This document shows positions 46,436 through 59,000 of a stretch of 64,000 bases of DNA, one piece after another. The notes below the pieces were generated by a model. It had not been told where the DNA came from. It did no database searches and worked only from the letters and a program-made list of their open reading frames with translations. Position numbers and translations under genes: made by a program. Numbering within the stretch: position 1 is the stretch's first letter; each line of letters starts with the position of its first letter. Origin of the DNA: Phoenix dactylifera (taxonomy: Eukaryota > Streptophyta > Magnoliopsida > Arecales > Arecaceae); contig NC_052399.1 of assembly GCF_009389715.1 (NCBI RefSeq), positions 4,480,938 to 4,544,937 of the forward strand, read 5' to 3'.

Positions 46436-49400
46436 ATGCTTCGGCTCTTCTTCTCGAGAGCTGCCCAACGGCAGAATCCATTGCGCTTTCTGAATCCCCC
46501 ACATGTCAGTCTCTCCTCTCTCTCAATTTCATCTTTTCTTATTAAGCTTTCGTCTTTGATTTCTATCTCTATGCGGAGCATTCTCTGTCTCCACTAGTTT
46601 TCTCCAAGGAAACTCCTGCGCTTATTTTTGTGTCCGCTATGTGTCGGGGCGATCACAGAGGGGGATGCACAGCAGGAACAAGAAGGCGATGGAGTTGGTG
46701 GCAAAGGGCTGGAGCGCTCTGCAGGAAGTGGATCGTGTAATCGACTATGCTGAACTCAATGACCCGCGTCTCATCCCTCTTCTCCGAGTAAGATAGCAAA
46801 ATACATCTCTCTCCTTTACTCTACTTTCTTCTTGCTCTGCTTCGTTCTTTGCTTTGATCTCTGTTTCGAGACCGCTCGTCTCCTAAACCTTTTTCTTCTT
46901 TATTTTTCGCTTTGCCAGTTTTGTATGCTTTTTATCTTGAGATGATTGATTATGTATGAACGTTCTTTTGCTGACAGAGTGCAAAGGAGAACTTTGAGCT
47001 GGCTTTGGAGGTAGACAACATGAATACTCATGCAAGATACTGGCTGGCTAGAATGCATTTCAAATATCATGTCCCTGGGGCTTGCAAAGCCATGTCGGTA
47101 ATTAACTTCTCTGTTTGTTTTGTATGTTCCGTTCATGGTTTGCATGTTCAAGTTGATTATGATGATTGAATCCTCCATATGCTAGAAACGTATATCCAGC
47201 TTGCTAGTTTTTTTTTTTTTTTTTTTGTTTCGAAGTCCTTGACTTATGAAGTTTCACAGCAAGACTGACTTTTCATTACAACCACGGCGACAACTACGAG
47301 GCAAGAAAAATAATCTTATCTTACTTGTTAATGATAAGTTTCAAATTACAAAGCTTGGAGCTCCGTAGAGACCCATACATAAGGGCTTGAATAATGAGTT
47401 GAGGACAAAACTTGATCACAACTTTGATTGACTTCCTTTTACTTATGTTTTTAGGGTAGCAGACTATAGAAGGGAAATGTTTGGTGGACTTACTCGTCTG
47501 CTAACAAATTTTTGTTGAGAAAAGGTTCAGCTCTGTTACTTGCCTTGCATGTTGATGTGGTTGTGCTAAACTATGGAATAAATCTTTCTTCATTCTGTTA
47601 TCTTGCTATGGCTTTTGTTTTTCTATGTGTGAGAAATATGGTAGGAATAGTAGATGGACAACCTGCACCCCAAATATGACTAGTCGGTTCTTATGCGAGG
47701 TTTAGTAAGTTTTCCAATTTTGACTTCATAAGGAGGACGTGAAAGTATTCGAGATATTAAGGGAAGTGCAAGGCGCAATCTGCATGAGGTCAAAAGGTAA
47801 ATGAAATCTTGAGGGCTGTTATGGTTGAACTTCTGCTTTATGAGGATCGGCCTGTCTTGGGTGGGGGTTGTTTGATGTTTGAAAATGAAAGATTACGAAG
47901 CTGCCTTGTCTTTGGGTTATGAACCTTCTTTTCCCTTTGATAGCCAAATGCACAAGCAAACATTCGCATGACGTCCTGTTTTTTATCATCATTTTATGCC
48001 TATAGCTTGTCACGATGTTATGTAGTAAAGATTGTATTTTTATCTTCTGTTTTCTGTTTTTCATACACAGCGGGGCTGCGTTACTTGTGGAAGCTGCGAA
48101 CATGGGTGATCCAGATGCACAGTATGAACTTGGATGTCGTCTACGAGTTGAGGTCAGGCTTTACGTTGTTGAGAATTCTTTTTTTTCCTCCCACTTTGCA
48201 AGAAGAACTTTGAAAAATTTTGTGCTTACATAAAACAATATTGACAACCACTTGTGAACATTTTTATGTTGATAACTTCCATGTTTTGAGTGCTTGTAGT
48301 GGTGATACTTTGTGCTACATCACTTATTCAACTTCATAGCTGTTGGCCATGTCGATCTCTCTGAAACATTGTTCGTATGTTTGTGGTTAGGACAAACAAG
48401 GAAGTGTATATTTCTTTGAAAGTTCATTTCTGCAAATTGTTTCTCTAGCCTATGACTTTTGGAACCATTCCTTTAACACTGTCTATATATGAAATTTTTA
48501 AAACTCACCAACATGCCATAATCTGTTTTGATGTGGAAGAACATGCTGGGATGTAAGACATTTTTTATTTTTAATTTTTTTCCTGAATCTGAATGATAAG
48601 AATTATTTAGTAGCTCAACTAACAAGACTTTGTTTTTGTCATAAGTTTTGTCATGATTGCCACCTGTCATGGTTATTAACACATATAATTAACTTTGTCA
48701 AGTGATAGTTGATAACCGAACTCATGATACCTGCAACTATGCTCGCAAAAGATATGATTTCATTTATGTGAGCTATCTTTTGACCAGAATTCTAGAGAAC
48801 ACCATGCTAACCGTATTGAGGTAAGATGTGAACTTCCTACTGAAGGACCATTTTCTAGGAAGTTCACAATGAATTCTGTTTTTCAAAAAGTAGGTAGTAA
48901 ATAGCACATCTAATTAACTTTGCCAAGTGATAGTTGATATCTAAACTCCTGGTCTGTTACTATGCTCGCGCAAAAGACATTATTTCATTTACATGAGCTG
49001 TTTTTTGACAAGAAATCTAGAAAACACCATGCCAACCGTATTGAGCTAAGGCATGTGAACTTTCCTAATGGAGGACCATGTTCTAGGAAGTTCGTAATGA
49101 ATTTGGTTTCTCAAAAAATAGATAGTAAACAGCAACAATTGAAAGTCATATGGTTCTGGCTTCTTAGCTTTTTTTTTTTTTGTTTTGTGGGTTTCCAAAT
49201 TGTGATATTTTAAAATTATGCATTTGATAAGATTATATAAAGCATATAAGCTTTAGTTACATCATACATTTATGTGGTACTTCAAAGAGCACAACCAGGC
49301 TTGACGCAGCTCTTGCACATCCTTCTTTTTTATCATATCAATATGATTTATGTGTAAAGCAGTCATTGTCCCTATATTTCAGAGCAAGCTTGTAGTAAAT

Positions 49401-51740
49401 GGCAAAGCATATGATATATGATGTAACCTTTTGTGGTAGTTGGGCATGAGTTCCATGCGATAAGAGTGGATAACAACTATTTGTTTCTCACAAGTTAGAT
49501 TACAGGTGGTGGATTTTTCTTGGCTGCTAAGGCACATCGTAGTGTTCATGCTATGGTCTTGACTGTTGACCCGTTAGATATGGTGCCTTCTTGCCTAAAG
49601 TCATACATGCCCAATGAAACTATATAAAATAATTGTGGTGCACGTCATCACAAAATTGTTGGCCCGAACTTAACACCTGATGCATCTTTACACTTGTTAC
49701 AGGGCTGCTAAGTTGTTTTCATCATTGGAGGGAACAGTAGTGGAAACCACATTTCCATAGCCTGCCTCTTTTTGGATGATCCTCTGTTGAGCTTACATCC
49801 AGCAGAGAGAGCATCCTTGGTGCTAGGTTAACCAGGGAATGACTCAGGGACATTTGAGTCAGACTTGGTTTTGGCACCCAGAACTATTTACTTGTTGCAG
49901 GAATGGCCCAAAGACATAGGCCTCGGGCTGACCACTGCTAGGACTGTTGCAACTCTTTGTTTTTTGTAGAGTTCATGAGCTGAATGGGTCTAGCTGAATT
50001 GACTGGCCAGCTGAGGTGGTCAGGTTCTTTTTCTTTACTGAACAGTGACACATCTGTTCCAAAATATTCAATCCAACTATGTTTTTCAGGAATCCTCCAA
50101 TTTATGTTAGATGGAGTCGAATAAAATTGCCTCTGGATGGCATTACGTGCACATGTCTGGAGAGTCACTGAAAAAAAGAAAGAAATAAATAAAGATTAAG
50201 ACTTGGAGCCTGGGACAATTCCTTTTCACCTTATTGGCAATCCATGTGTAAGCGTGATTTAGTTCACAACTTGCTTGTGCTTCTCAATGTAATTTGAGAA
50301 TATCATGTTCGTAAGTTTTTGGTCATTGGTCATCAACAAAAGATGAGTGGGATAACTAGACAAATATAGTGATAACCTATTCTGCAGCCACCAGTGTCAT
50401 GATGCATAGGTTAGCTGGAGCTTTGTTTATTCCATACATAGACATTATTTATATGTTTCCATATAGAAAAACACCTTTGTCATTCATCCCGTGTTAACAA
50501 AATACGTCACCAGTCCCCTCCCCACAGTCACAGCCAAAGAGGAATGTTCAATTAAATTTTTAAGATATCTGTTCATGTTGGCATTTGTATTTTGTTCTTC
50601 TTGATGTTGTGTAGTTAAAACTTTTTGTAGTATCTGACACTAAAATGCTATTAACTCATATTGGTTAGTTGTTATAGGATGACCCTTATCAGTCAGATCA
50701 ACAGGCTTTCTATTATTTGGAGAAGGCTGTTGACCAGGTATTTATTCTAGCCTGGTTGTAGAAAATCTTCTCGGTTACATCTACAGAATAATATATCTTC
50801 AGTCATTTTCTGGTTCTAGTTGCATCCAGGCGCTTTATATCTTCTAGGTGCTGTATATTTGGCTGGGGACTGTGTGAAGAAAGATGTTGCTTCCGCAATG
50901 TGGTGTTTCCATAGATCATCAGAAAAGGTGACTATCCTTATGCTCTTACTCATTTGCATTTGTTACATTAAGGAAATGCATGTCATGAATCCTTTTGAGC
51001 TGTTGGAGGAACATACTCAGCAACAGCCAGATGCTGATTGGAAATAAGGAATTTCACATAATGAAGTTCACACTCGTCCAGATATGTTGGGTAGCTAGAA
51101 AGCTAGCACATGCAACTAATGCAAGTTTTTAGGACTGGAACAGTCGCTTAAATTTATCAAGTGCTTTCCTGGATCTAGATGTTCTTAAGAAAACTGACTT
51201 GTCATACTGTGAATAGGATATCATGACATAAAATAAATGTTCATACCATGCATTGGAGTCCTCACTGTCTCTGCCCAGAATTGAAGTAACTTTTCGTTGG
51301 GCTATTTGCAGGGCCATGCTGGAGCAGCGATTGCATATGGGTCACTTCTTCTAAAAGGTGATTTAATTGATAAGTTACTTCTATGAATATTGGCATTTGG
51401 ATCACTAGTTTCCTAATTTCTGTCTGTTTTTTGCCTGTTGACGAGAATGATGTGGGGCATCATTTGGATAACTTGGGTCATTTACATTTCCATGATAAGC
51501 AAACCATGCATTGCAGGTGTTAAAGTCCCAGAAGTTATCACTAGATTTAACTCGGGTAGGAGCCCCTCTACTGGGGGGATGAGGAAGAAAGGGGAGAGCC
51601 TTCGCCAGGACCCAGTTGAATTGGCCAAAGAGCATTTTCAGATTGCAGCTGATGCAGGGTGTGACCTTGGTTTGCAGTGGTTGAAAAGGCTCAGCGTCTC
51701 AGATGGTGAGAAACTTCAGCTACAGGAGGCGACCCAGTGA
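46436..51740 (+). CDS. SEL1-like repeat protein, probably mitochondrial
   Basis: Eight exons join in frame: 46436-46504, 46659-46787, 46978-47093, 48071-48152, 50678-50737, 50820-50927, 51312-51357 and 51517-51740, giving 277 aa. The N-terminus [13 protein letters not shown] is basic, amphipathic and free of acidic residues, typical of a mitochondrial presequence. A helical region follows ([20 protein letters not shown]). SEL1/TPR-like repeats of about 36 residues run from about 106 to 260: [20 protein letters not shown], then [20 protein letters not shown], then [13 protein letters not shown], then [23 protein letters not shown]1 repeats act as scaffolds for protein contacts; no partner can be named. 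The start is the ATG of the presequence-like segment; the open frame extends upstream without another ATG. The donor after residue 104 uses GTCGGT, and a competing GTAATT lies 4 nt downstream that would shift the frame. Intron 4 (2.5 kb) holds a tandem duplication. Confidence 0.88.
48676..49130. repeat. About 225-bp tandem duplication in SEL1-like intron 4
   Basis: Copies at about 48676-48900 and 48901-49130 share AATTAACTTTG.CAAGTGATA, CTATGCTCGC, TTTCATTTA.RTGAGCT, ACACCATGC.AACCGTATTG and TCTAGGAAGTTC in order, at roughly 85-90 percent similarity. They are non-coding. Confidence 0.88.
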
Positions 51741-52329
51741 CGGGCTTGTGTATCTGTGTGGATACCATAATATGGTCAAAGTTTGATGCTGCAGCCATGA
51801 CAAAGTGTGAGACAACGTTGTCATGCACCTTGCAGCACTTGAACCAGGATCAGTTGACCATACCCATTGATTTCCATTTGAATGCCGAACTTATTTTGTG
51901 ATGCTCTGAATTCTGCTGCTACATGTGGTCATGACTTCTTTGTCTGGATTCTTATTTAAGCTTGTCCAGTAAGGTTATATTTTGTTGTTGAAGAAATCCA
52001 GGCAGTGCGAAGATATAATTTGACTTCCTGGAATTGTCATATTTCTATCCTTAATTGTGTTCATTTGCAGGGTGATCGTATTTAGCAATATGGCTTTGTT
52101 ATCTTTCTTCTTCATCTTCTTCTGGTGACAGCCTGTAGGACTGGCATGATTAGAAAACAGTTACTTTATCTAAAAAAGAAAATTAAGGGTGCCAATGGAT
52201 CTGTTGGCTCACTTAATTTGCATTTATTTATTTTTTCTTTTTTTCACTTAAAAGAGCATTTTGCACTACTTAATGTGAATACATCCAAAAAAAACCTAAA
52301 AACAAAATATTTCTAAAAGCTCTAGGTAG
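51741..52329. other. 3' region of the SEL1-like gene and spacer
   Basis: The 3' UTR of the SEL1-like gene probably occupies the first few hundred bases. No other gene is seen before the LINE remnant. Confidence 0.5.
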
Positions 52330-52795
52330 ATGTACCTTAAATGTCTAAGATTTCTCGTCGGAACGATTAGTCATAAAGAAGGCTATCTAGTCTGCAGCTC
52401 TATTCAGCTCTCGATAAACATGTCTTGTCCCAAAAAATACATCCTTTCGCTAAGCACCAAATGTTTTGAATTAGAGAATGACCCCATCTCCCAAGCTTGA
52501 TTTTGGATCCAACCAATCTCCATTGCTGAGTCACCCTCCGTCAAGCTAACGTCGATCCTCAAAGTACATCACGTGTGACTGAGGCCGGCCCAAAAAATCC
52601 TCAGTTACGCTCCAAGCACTGAGCAAGGGAAGCACCATTCATCTCCAAGCAAAGCCTGCTCTTCCTCTTCTGCCACCATCTAACATATATCCATCAAAGT
52701 TCATCTTGAGAAAACTCGGAAGGTGGAGGCTCTTAGGTGATGAACACTATTTGGCTTGCATTTTCTAACAACTTGTCGAAACCTGGCGTAGATCC
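52330..52795 (-). pseudogene. LINE remnant: RNase H domain end of ORF2
   Basis: Minus-strand translation gives PPP, then LKMNFDGYMLDG and GRAGFAWR (the first strand of an RNase H domain), and near the end RELNRAAD followed by IAFFM, a characteristic motif of the plant LINE RNase H C-terminus. Several stops interrupt it. It is a separate, differently diverged copy from the 26.3-kb remnant, since both begin at the same RNase H point but differ in sequence. Confidence 0.75.
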
Positions 52796-53299
52796 TAACA
52801 TTCAAGCTACAGGAGAAAAAAAAGATCTATTCCTTCCCATAGAATTTGGGCTAGGTATAGCTTGGTTAATATGGGGCTATGTTTAAATGGATAGCTCAAT
52901 CCACGAATTCTACAGAATTTTCAGTCCAATCTTGCAAGAATAGCTAAATAGGCCCTAAAGTGGGTTGGGTAGTTCATTGTATATGCACGACCGCACCAGC
53001 TGTCTATCTGCAGAATGGAGAAAAACATCGATTATTAGAATTTGTCTAATTTTATTTTATATATATTGATAATTAAATTATAGTATGGACTGCGATGAGA
53101 AGGGTCTCATATTCAACTTAGATCTCTAACAAGTCTCCTTTTCGGTCAGGTCTAAGTTGGGTATCTATTTCGATTTAAATGCTTTGGATTAATTTTTGTT
53201 ACGTCCAATTTCTGCTTTTTGAGCATGGGTTGTTATACATGTATATAAAAAGGTATATATACATATATAGTGTCTTTTATTTTTTTAAAAAAATAGAAA
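52796..53299. other. Spacer with MITE-like words, no gene recognised
   Basis: About 52850-52970 contains AGAATTTGGGCTAGG and AGCTAAATAGGCCCTAAAG, related to the small inverted-repeat element at 29878-30036. The rest is AT-rich and non-coding, with an alternating TATATA tract near 53240-53270. Confidence 0.45.
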
Positions 53300-53590
53300 T
53301 TATCTTAGCCATCCCTCTGCAATGGTTCTATTTGGAAAATTAACTTTCACACGTTTCATCCGATTACACTCGACTCTTTCCACGTTTGCCTCCCTACCGT
53401 GGAGGCATGCTACTATGCCTCCTTCCGAGATCTCGTCTGGCTTCAACAGCACCGCAAAAGCACCATTGCACAGGCGGAGGTCCTTGAGATTGCACCGAGT
53501 AGTGGAGACAACATGGACATTGGCGAGGAGGAAGAGAAGTGTGGCGGCGACGAGGAGGAGAAGAGATAGGTCGTCGGTGTGCGGAGGCAA
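53300..53590 (-). CDS. Hypothetical small protein with N-terminal hydrophobic segment, doubtful
   Basis: This 96-codon open frame sits in a GC-rich island in otherwise AT-rich DNA. The N-terminus MPPHTDDLSLLLLVAATLLF continues LLANVHVVSTT, which looks like a signal peptide or anchor. The remainder has four cysteines and ends in a basic stretch. I do not recognise a family and cannot see a TATA box or introns. It directly adjoins an AT-rich foldback element (53670-54085), so it may be a captured gene fragment rather than a working gene. Whether it is expressed is unknown. Confidence 0.3.
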   Translation of the reverse strand: MPPHTDDLSLLLLVAATLLFLLANVHVVSTTRCNLKDLRLCNGAFAVLLKPDEISEGGIVACLHGREANVERVECNRMKRVKVNFPNRTIAEGWLR

Positions 53591-53669
53591 TACTGAGGAG
53601 GATGAGGAAGACGAGAGGAGGGCGTGGGGGAATGATCGTTGTTTACCAATTTTATTTTAGAGAAACTTT

Positions 53670-54085
53670 ATATTGGATTTTTTGCATGAATATTTTTCTA
53701 AATATCAAATTTTACGTGAATACTCTTTCCAAATTGATATTTGAATATATATTCTTATAAAACAAACACTTGCTTTGCTAATATATTTTTTTTTTCTTAT
53801 TTTTGCATATATACCCACACCATCTAACGCCGTTAAAAAATTAATGGCTTCAAATTAAAATAACTAAAATATCCTTAATGGGTAGATGTGCAAAACAAAT
53901 ATTTATAAAACGATTGCGATAGGAAACAAAAAAAGTAATTTTAAAATTTATTAACGGTATTAGAAGAATCGTTATATTAGAAATATTTGTGCAAAAATAA
54001 TGTTTTATGAGAATAAAAAATAAATATAAATTTAAGAGGATATTCATGCAAATTTAAATTTTTAGAAGAATATGCCTATAAAAAT
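53670..54085. mobile_element. AT-rich foldback element, copy 1
   Basis: Left-end words TTTTTTGCATGAATATTTTT and TTTTACGTGAATACTC are mirrored at the right end by GATATTCATGCAAATTTAAA and AGAAGAATATGCCTATAAAA, giving long imperfect inverted arms of over 100 bp around a 200-bp middle. The middle carries CACCATCTAACGCCGTTAAA and ATTAACGGTATTAGAAGAAT, themselves partly inverted. It is non-coding and of MITE type. The closely similar element at 55203-55636 confirms the limits. The superfamily is not known. Confidence 0.8.
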
Positions 54086-55202
54086 AACTTTTTATTTTAC
54101 TCTGTACCATGGTTATGAAATTATCAGTCTTTCGAATGGGATGGCTGTCGCAAATGTTGTGCTAGGCGCTCTCGTGATGTTGTGGGATGATCGCAAATGT
54201 TATGCTAGGTCTCTTTCTATGCAGTTAGGCTGGGTCTGATGTAAGTTCAAGTTACAGATCAGCGTTTATTTAAATTGTTAGTCTTTGTACCGGGCCAGCA
54301 TGCCAGGTGAATTAGCAGTGTAGATTAGCCCCATCGAGGAGCTCACAGTGAGTTTCCTTTGAGACTGTTTGCATCAGTTTATCAGAGGTCTGGCCTGTTG
54401 GCCTCCCTGTTTTAGAATGCTGTACTTACTGAGCGTCATAATGATCAGGTTTTGAGATTAATTTGTATAAAAAAAATACGATTTATGTTGTCAAGGGTCC
54501 AAAGGAAATAATAACAACAATTAGGTTGTAATCATAATCTTCATTATTCCCAGAATCACAAATCATAAATGTTGGATATATATAGCTCTGATGGAAGATG
54601 AGTTGTCGAGGGTGTATCTAAACTAGAGTGGACAGCAAATTTGAAAAAAGTTGAACCTTTCCCACTCCCAACTCAGCTCCCCATGCTGACATGGAACCTT
54701 GGGATAGACCAAAGGGCTTGCCTGGCATCTACCTATCCTATGTGCTGCACTTGCTATGGAAAGCCAGGGGAGTGGTGCAAGGAGTAATAATACTTAGCAT
54801 ATCTGTTAAATTTATTGTCATATATTTTGATTGGAAGATTTGTAGCCATTTGTTGGTGCTTTCTATTGAATGAATCAATATGCATCGAGCCATCGAGATT
54901 AAAGATGATTGATGGCAATGCTACACAACAAAACAGTATTCCAAATTCACCTTTTGGGATGTTTGGATGTACATATTGAATGTTATCTATTATTATTAGG
55001 CTAATTTCTGTAAATTCAACTTCCTTCTTTCACTCGTGCGACGAGTTTGTTATTCATAGATACAAGGAGGTTTTGTGCATCCCTCACTAATGTTGGAGTC
55101 CAACTTTGGCAATTTAATAAGAAAAATTTAAATTCAACAAATGGTGACACCGAAGCATCCATCCACAAAGATTCATGGTGGAAATTTTAAGCATTTAATT
55201 TA
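54086..55202. other. Spacer between two foldback elements, no gene recognised
   Basis: Non-coding by inspection. A short open frame (54691-54873) has no family resemblance. The two flanking foldback elements lie in the same orientation about 1.1 kb apart. Confidence 0.5.
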
Positions 55203-55636
55203 GAATTTTTTGCATGAATATCCTCATAAATATCAAGTTTTGCATGAATATTTTTTTTAAAATTGATATTTACATGTATACCCTCATAAAACACTTCTTT
55301 TGCTATTCTACTTTTGTTTATCTTTGTTTTTGCATATATACCCACACCATCTAACGTCGTTAAAAAATTAACAGTTTTCAATTAAAATGACTAAAATATC
55401 CTTAATAGATAGATGTACAAAAAAAAAACATTTATACAGGATGGAGGACAAAAATTAATTTTAAAATTTTATTTATTTTTAATTAAAATAAATATAATTT
55501 TTATTAACGGTGTTAGAAGAATCATTATATTAAGGACATTTGTGCAAAAACAGTATTTTATGAAATAGAAATAAATATAAATTTTAACAGAGTATTCACA
55601 CAAATTTGAATTTTTAAAAGAGTATTTATAAAAAAA
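55203..55636. mobile_element. AT-rich foldback element, copy 2
   Basis: It starts with TTTTTTGCATGAATATCCTC and carries the shared internal words CACCATCTAACGTCGTTAAA and TTAACGGTGTTAGAAGAATC, ending with the mirrored arm AAAAGAGTATTTATAAAAAA. It has the same order and orientation as the copy at 53670-54085, with moderate divergence and small indels. It is non-coding. Confidence 0.8.
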
Positions 55637-55779
55637 TTAATTTATAAATGTAAGGAGAAGAAGAGAGGCAATTATCATATCATTAAAAATTTGAGCACAT
55701 TGTTAATTATCGTATCATAATGTATTTTTTTAGAAAAAAACAGTGTCATATGCGTGAGCCCAGGTTGGTGGCCTCGTTT

Positions 55780-56003
55780 TGATTCATGATTTTTCTTAGC
55801 CGCTAGCCAAATCCGACCTTAAATTCGGGTTGGCCGAGTCCAAGTTGCGCCCGACTTCTCTCATCCGTCCCAGATCTGGTGCGGCCACCCGCTATTTATA
55901 GAACGGGAGGGATAGGGCTGGCGTCGCTCTTCCATTTTCTGCTTCACCTTTTAGGGCTGGGGTTAGGGTTAGGGTTAGACTTTGGGTTTCGGCGAATCAT
56001 CCC
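55780..56003 (+). promoter_or_regulatory. Promoter and leader of the Alba gene, with telomere-like repeat
   Basis: GC content rises from about 55800. A TATA-like CTATTTATAGAA lies at 55892-55903, about 100 bp before the start codon. At 55960-55978 GGGTTAGGGTTAGGGTTAG, a short interstitial telomere-like or telo-box repeat, falls between the TATA-like box and the ATG, so probably in the leader. Telo-boxes (AACCCTA) are well known in promoters and leaders of plant translation-related genes. Confidence 0.65.
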
Positions 56004-59000
56004 ATGGAGGAGATCACGGAGGGCGTGAACAATCTCAGCGTCGCCGATTCGAACAAGAAGAATCGGATCCAGGTTTCCAACACCAAGAAGCCGCTCTTCT
56101 TCTACGTCAATCTCGCCAAGGTATAATCTTTTCAATGAGAAAAAGAAAAACGTAATCTCATTATTATTAAACCCAAACTCTAATTCGTCCTTTTCACAAA
56201 TCTGTGGTATCTCGATGGAAGTTTCTGTAGTTTTTTTGGGGTTCCGTTGATTTCTTCTTGTCGTCTCCTGTCCGAGTTCCTATATTTTTTCCTCCTGCGA
56301 GCTGCTGTGGTGCAGGGATCTTCCCCCTACGGAGTTTGGGTCTTGGATTATTAGTGGCGGTAATATCTTGTGTTCTTGAGATTGGAATCGATTCCTTTGG
56401 TTGTCGTCACCTATTCGCATGCTTAGAGCATTATTAATCCCTGAGCGTAACCCTAAACCGTCCCTTTAACAGTACAGTCTTTTGGGTATTATCTGTGGTT
56501 TTTGGTTTCAAAGATGATTTCTGTGGTGGTTGTCACCTGTCTTTTAGTGCAGAGGTGCTTTTATTTGATTTTTGCCTGCTCAAGCAAGTCGTCTTGTTTT
56601 CCTGGTTGCCTTCCTGCCTCTTAAAGGAGAGGTAGTACAATATATGGTTGGAATTGAGTTGTGGTTCAAGATCTGATACCTGGAGCATAATGATAGAGCT
56701 AGTGATCTGCGTATTGATAGGGTTTATCATTTTTCTATGGTTCTGTCTGGCATATTTTTTTTCTTGTTTTAAAATAGCTGGATTGTTATGACAATGGTGT
56801 TTAACTGTGAACGCAGAGGTATATGCAACAGCATAATGAAGTCGAACTTTCGGCTCTTGGAATGGGTACTGTTTCTAGCGCTCCCCTCTCCCTCCCTGTC
56901 CCTGATTATGAATTCTTTGATACACACTCAAACAGTTGTTTGAGATTTATGATTTATCTTATTTTCACCGTTTTATAGTTAGCGGTTAACTCATTAAATC
57001 TTTTATGTTAAATGTGGTTGACATATATAGTTTCATATCCATTAATAATTCTTGAATCTGTTGGCAATTTGTAATATTCAACTGCAATGACCTTGTCACC
57101 CTCATTATTAGGGATTATGATACTTCAGTTTTTTGTTGTTTTTTTCCTTGAATTTTAGAGCATGGATTGCTTTGTAAAACCTTTAAAAACTGAAGTTACT
57201 CAATGAATTCATGCTTGTCAAGGCCCGTAGAGCCTTTGGTGTCTAACTTTTTTAATAATTATGTGTAGATGAAAGTTGTTTTAATTTTTTTTTCTTTTTT
57301 TGATTTTTGAATAAGTTTATATGCATTCATGCTATTAGGATGTTTTTCTGCTTCACCAGTTTCAATAACTTGCAATATGCAACAATCATATTGTAAACCT
57401 CATATGTATTCTTTATTATCCTAGAGTTAGTTGTGCTATTCAAAATATTTACTGACAGTATGTAAATATTTTATTTTTCAATAATTCATTGGAAATAAAA
57501 CACAAGATGTTCTATGATTCTATGAATGTATTTTTTTTAATTTTTCTGTATTTCAACTGTCAGTTTAACATTTTTCAAACTTCTTTCAACTTTTGTTCCA
57601 CCAATTTTTTAGTAATCTAATAAGTTTTTTTCTATGTTTTCTCCAAATATATCTGTTTTGTATAAATGCTATCCTTTTCAAATTTTACTGATGTCTTCTA
57701 GACCTTTATACTACCGTTTAATACATTCTAGGTGGATTGATTGAAAGCTGATGTGTTCTTTTTGACTAGATTTGATAGTCCTCCAATTATGTGAGGAATC
57801 TCATTTTCATTGCACAATTTCGTATTTAAATGTTTCGTAGAGTTGTTTGTGAATATATTTACTTTTCTATTTTCTACCACTTTGACATGGAATTCGTTGA
57901 ACTTCTTAATCATATTTTATTTCTGTCATTTTTAAATCTCTTAGATTATTCTTGAAGTAAAAATTCCTGTATGTATGTGCGTGTCTACATATGTATTTTC
58001 ATATCTTTTCTCTTTCATCCTCATTAGCTCATAATTATATAGTTGAAGTATTTTGACATGATATGTCGCATTGGAAATAATATATCTTTTTACTATAATA
58101 TAATTACATTATCAGAATTTCAGATTTTCATCTTTTAATGAGAGCCCCACATTTAGCCTTGGGCGCTATACTCATTGTCGCTGGATATTAGGTCATGGAT
58201 ATGATCTTTTTTTAACTGACTATATCCATCTTTCTTTTATTCTGACTAATAGTCCATTTCCCTTCTATTCTCATTGTCCTCTTTGAGGGTAGATATAAAG
58301 TTGGAAGCCATCACCCTATCTTGAAAACAACTGTGTTGGAGGAAAAGGTTGCCATAGTGAAATATCTAAAGGAACTGGACTAATACTGGAATGCCAGGTC
58401 CCATGATAAAAAAGTTTGTAACGCTATTAAATTTTGTTGAGAAAGTAAAGGGAAAACTTGAGGAGGCTGTTTAAGCTTTTTTGAAAAGTTTATATGGGTT
58501 GAACATTGTTGAGATCTCTAGCCCTCTTATTTTTGATTGATTGTCTTGGAAGAGCCAATGGTTTACAATATAGAAGATGTGATGAGAGTTCTGTGATTGA
58601 TTGGCTGCTGTTCTTATGTTTAAATTCTATAGGATTGTTGGATGTGATCTTATGTAGGTTTTGCAAGAAGGTTATTTTTATCTTGATAAAAGGATCATAA
58701 CCATATGTCATGGTAGTATTCTTGTGCTTCACTGTCTAATTCATCTACTTTGTTGCTCTTATTCTTTGTTTTGCCCCAAAAAAAAAAATACTTCTTTCTT
58801 TTGAGAGCTGTTGCATGTGATCTGATGTTGGTTCTCATTTATTCTTCCTCGTTGAGTTCATGGGGGAGAAGAGGTCAAGGACCAGTGGACCATGTGTTGT
58901 TATTGGTTGGATTGTAGTTTTGGGAGCCCCCAAGTTGTTTACCGCTTTTATTCATGTCATGAACATAAATGAACATAACGCTTGGGATGATACACATAAT

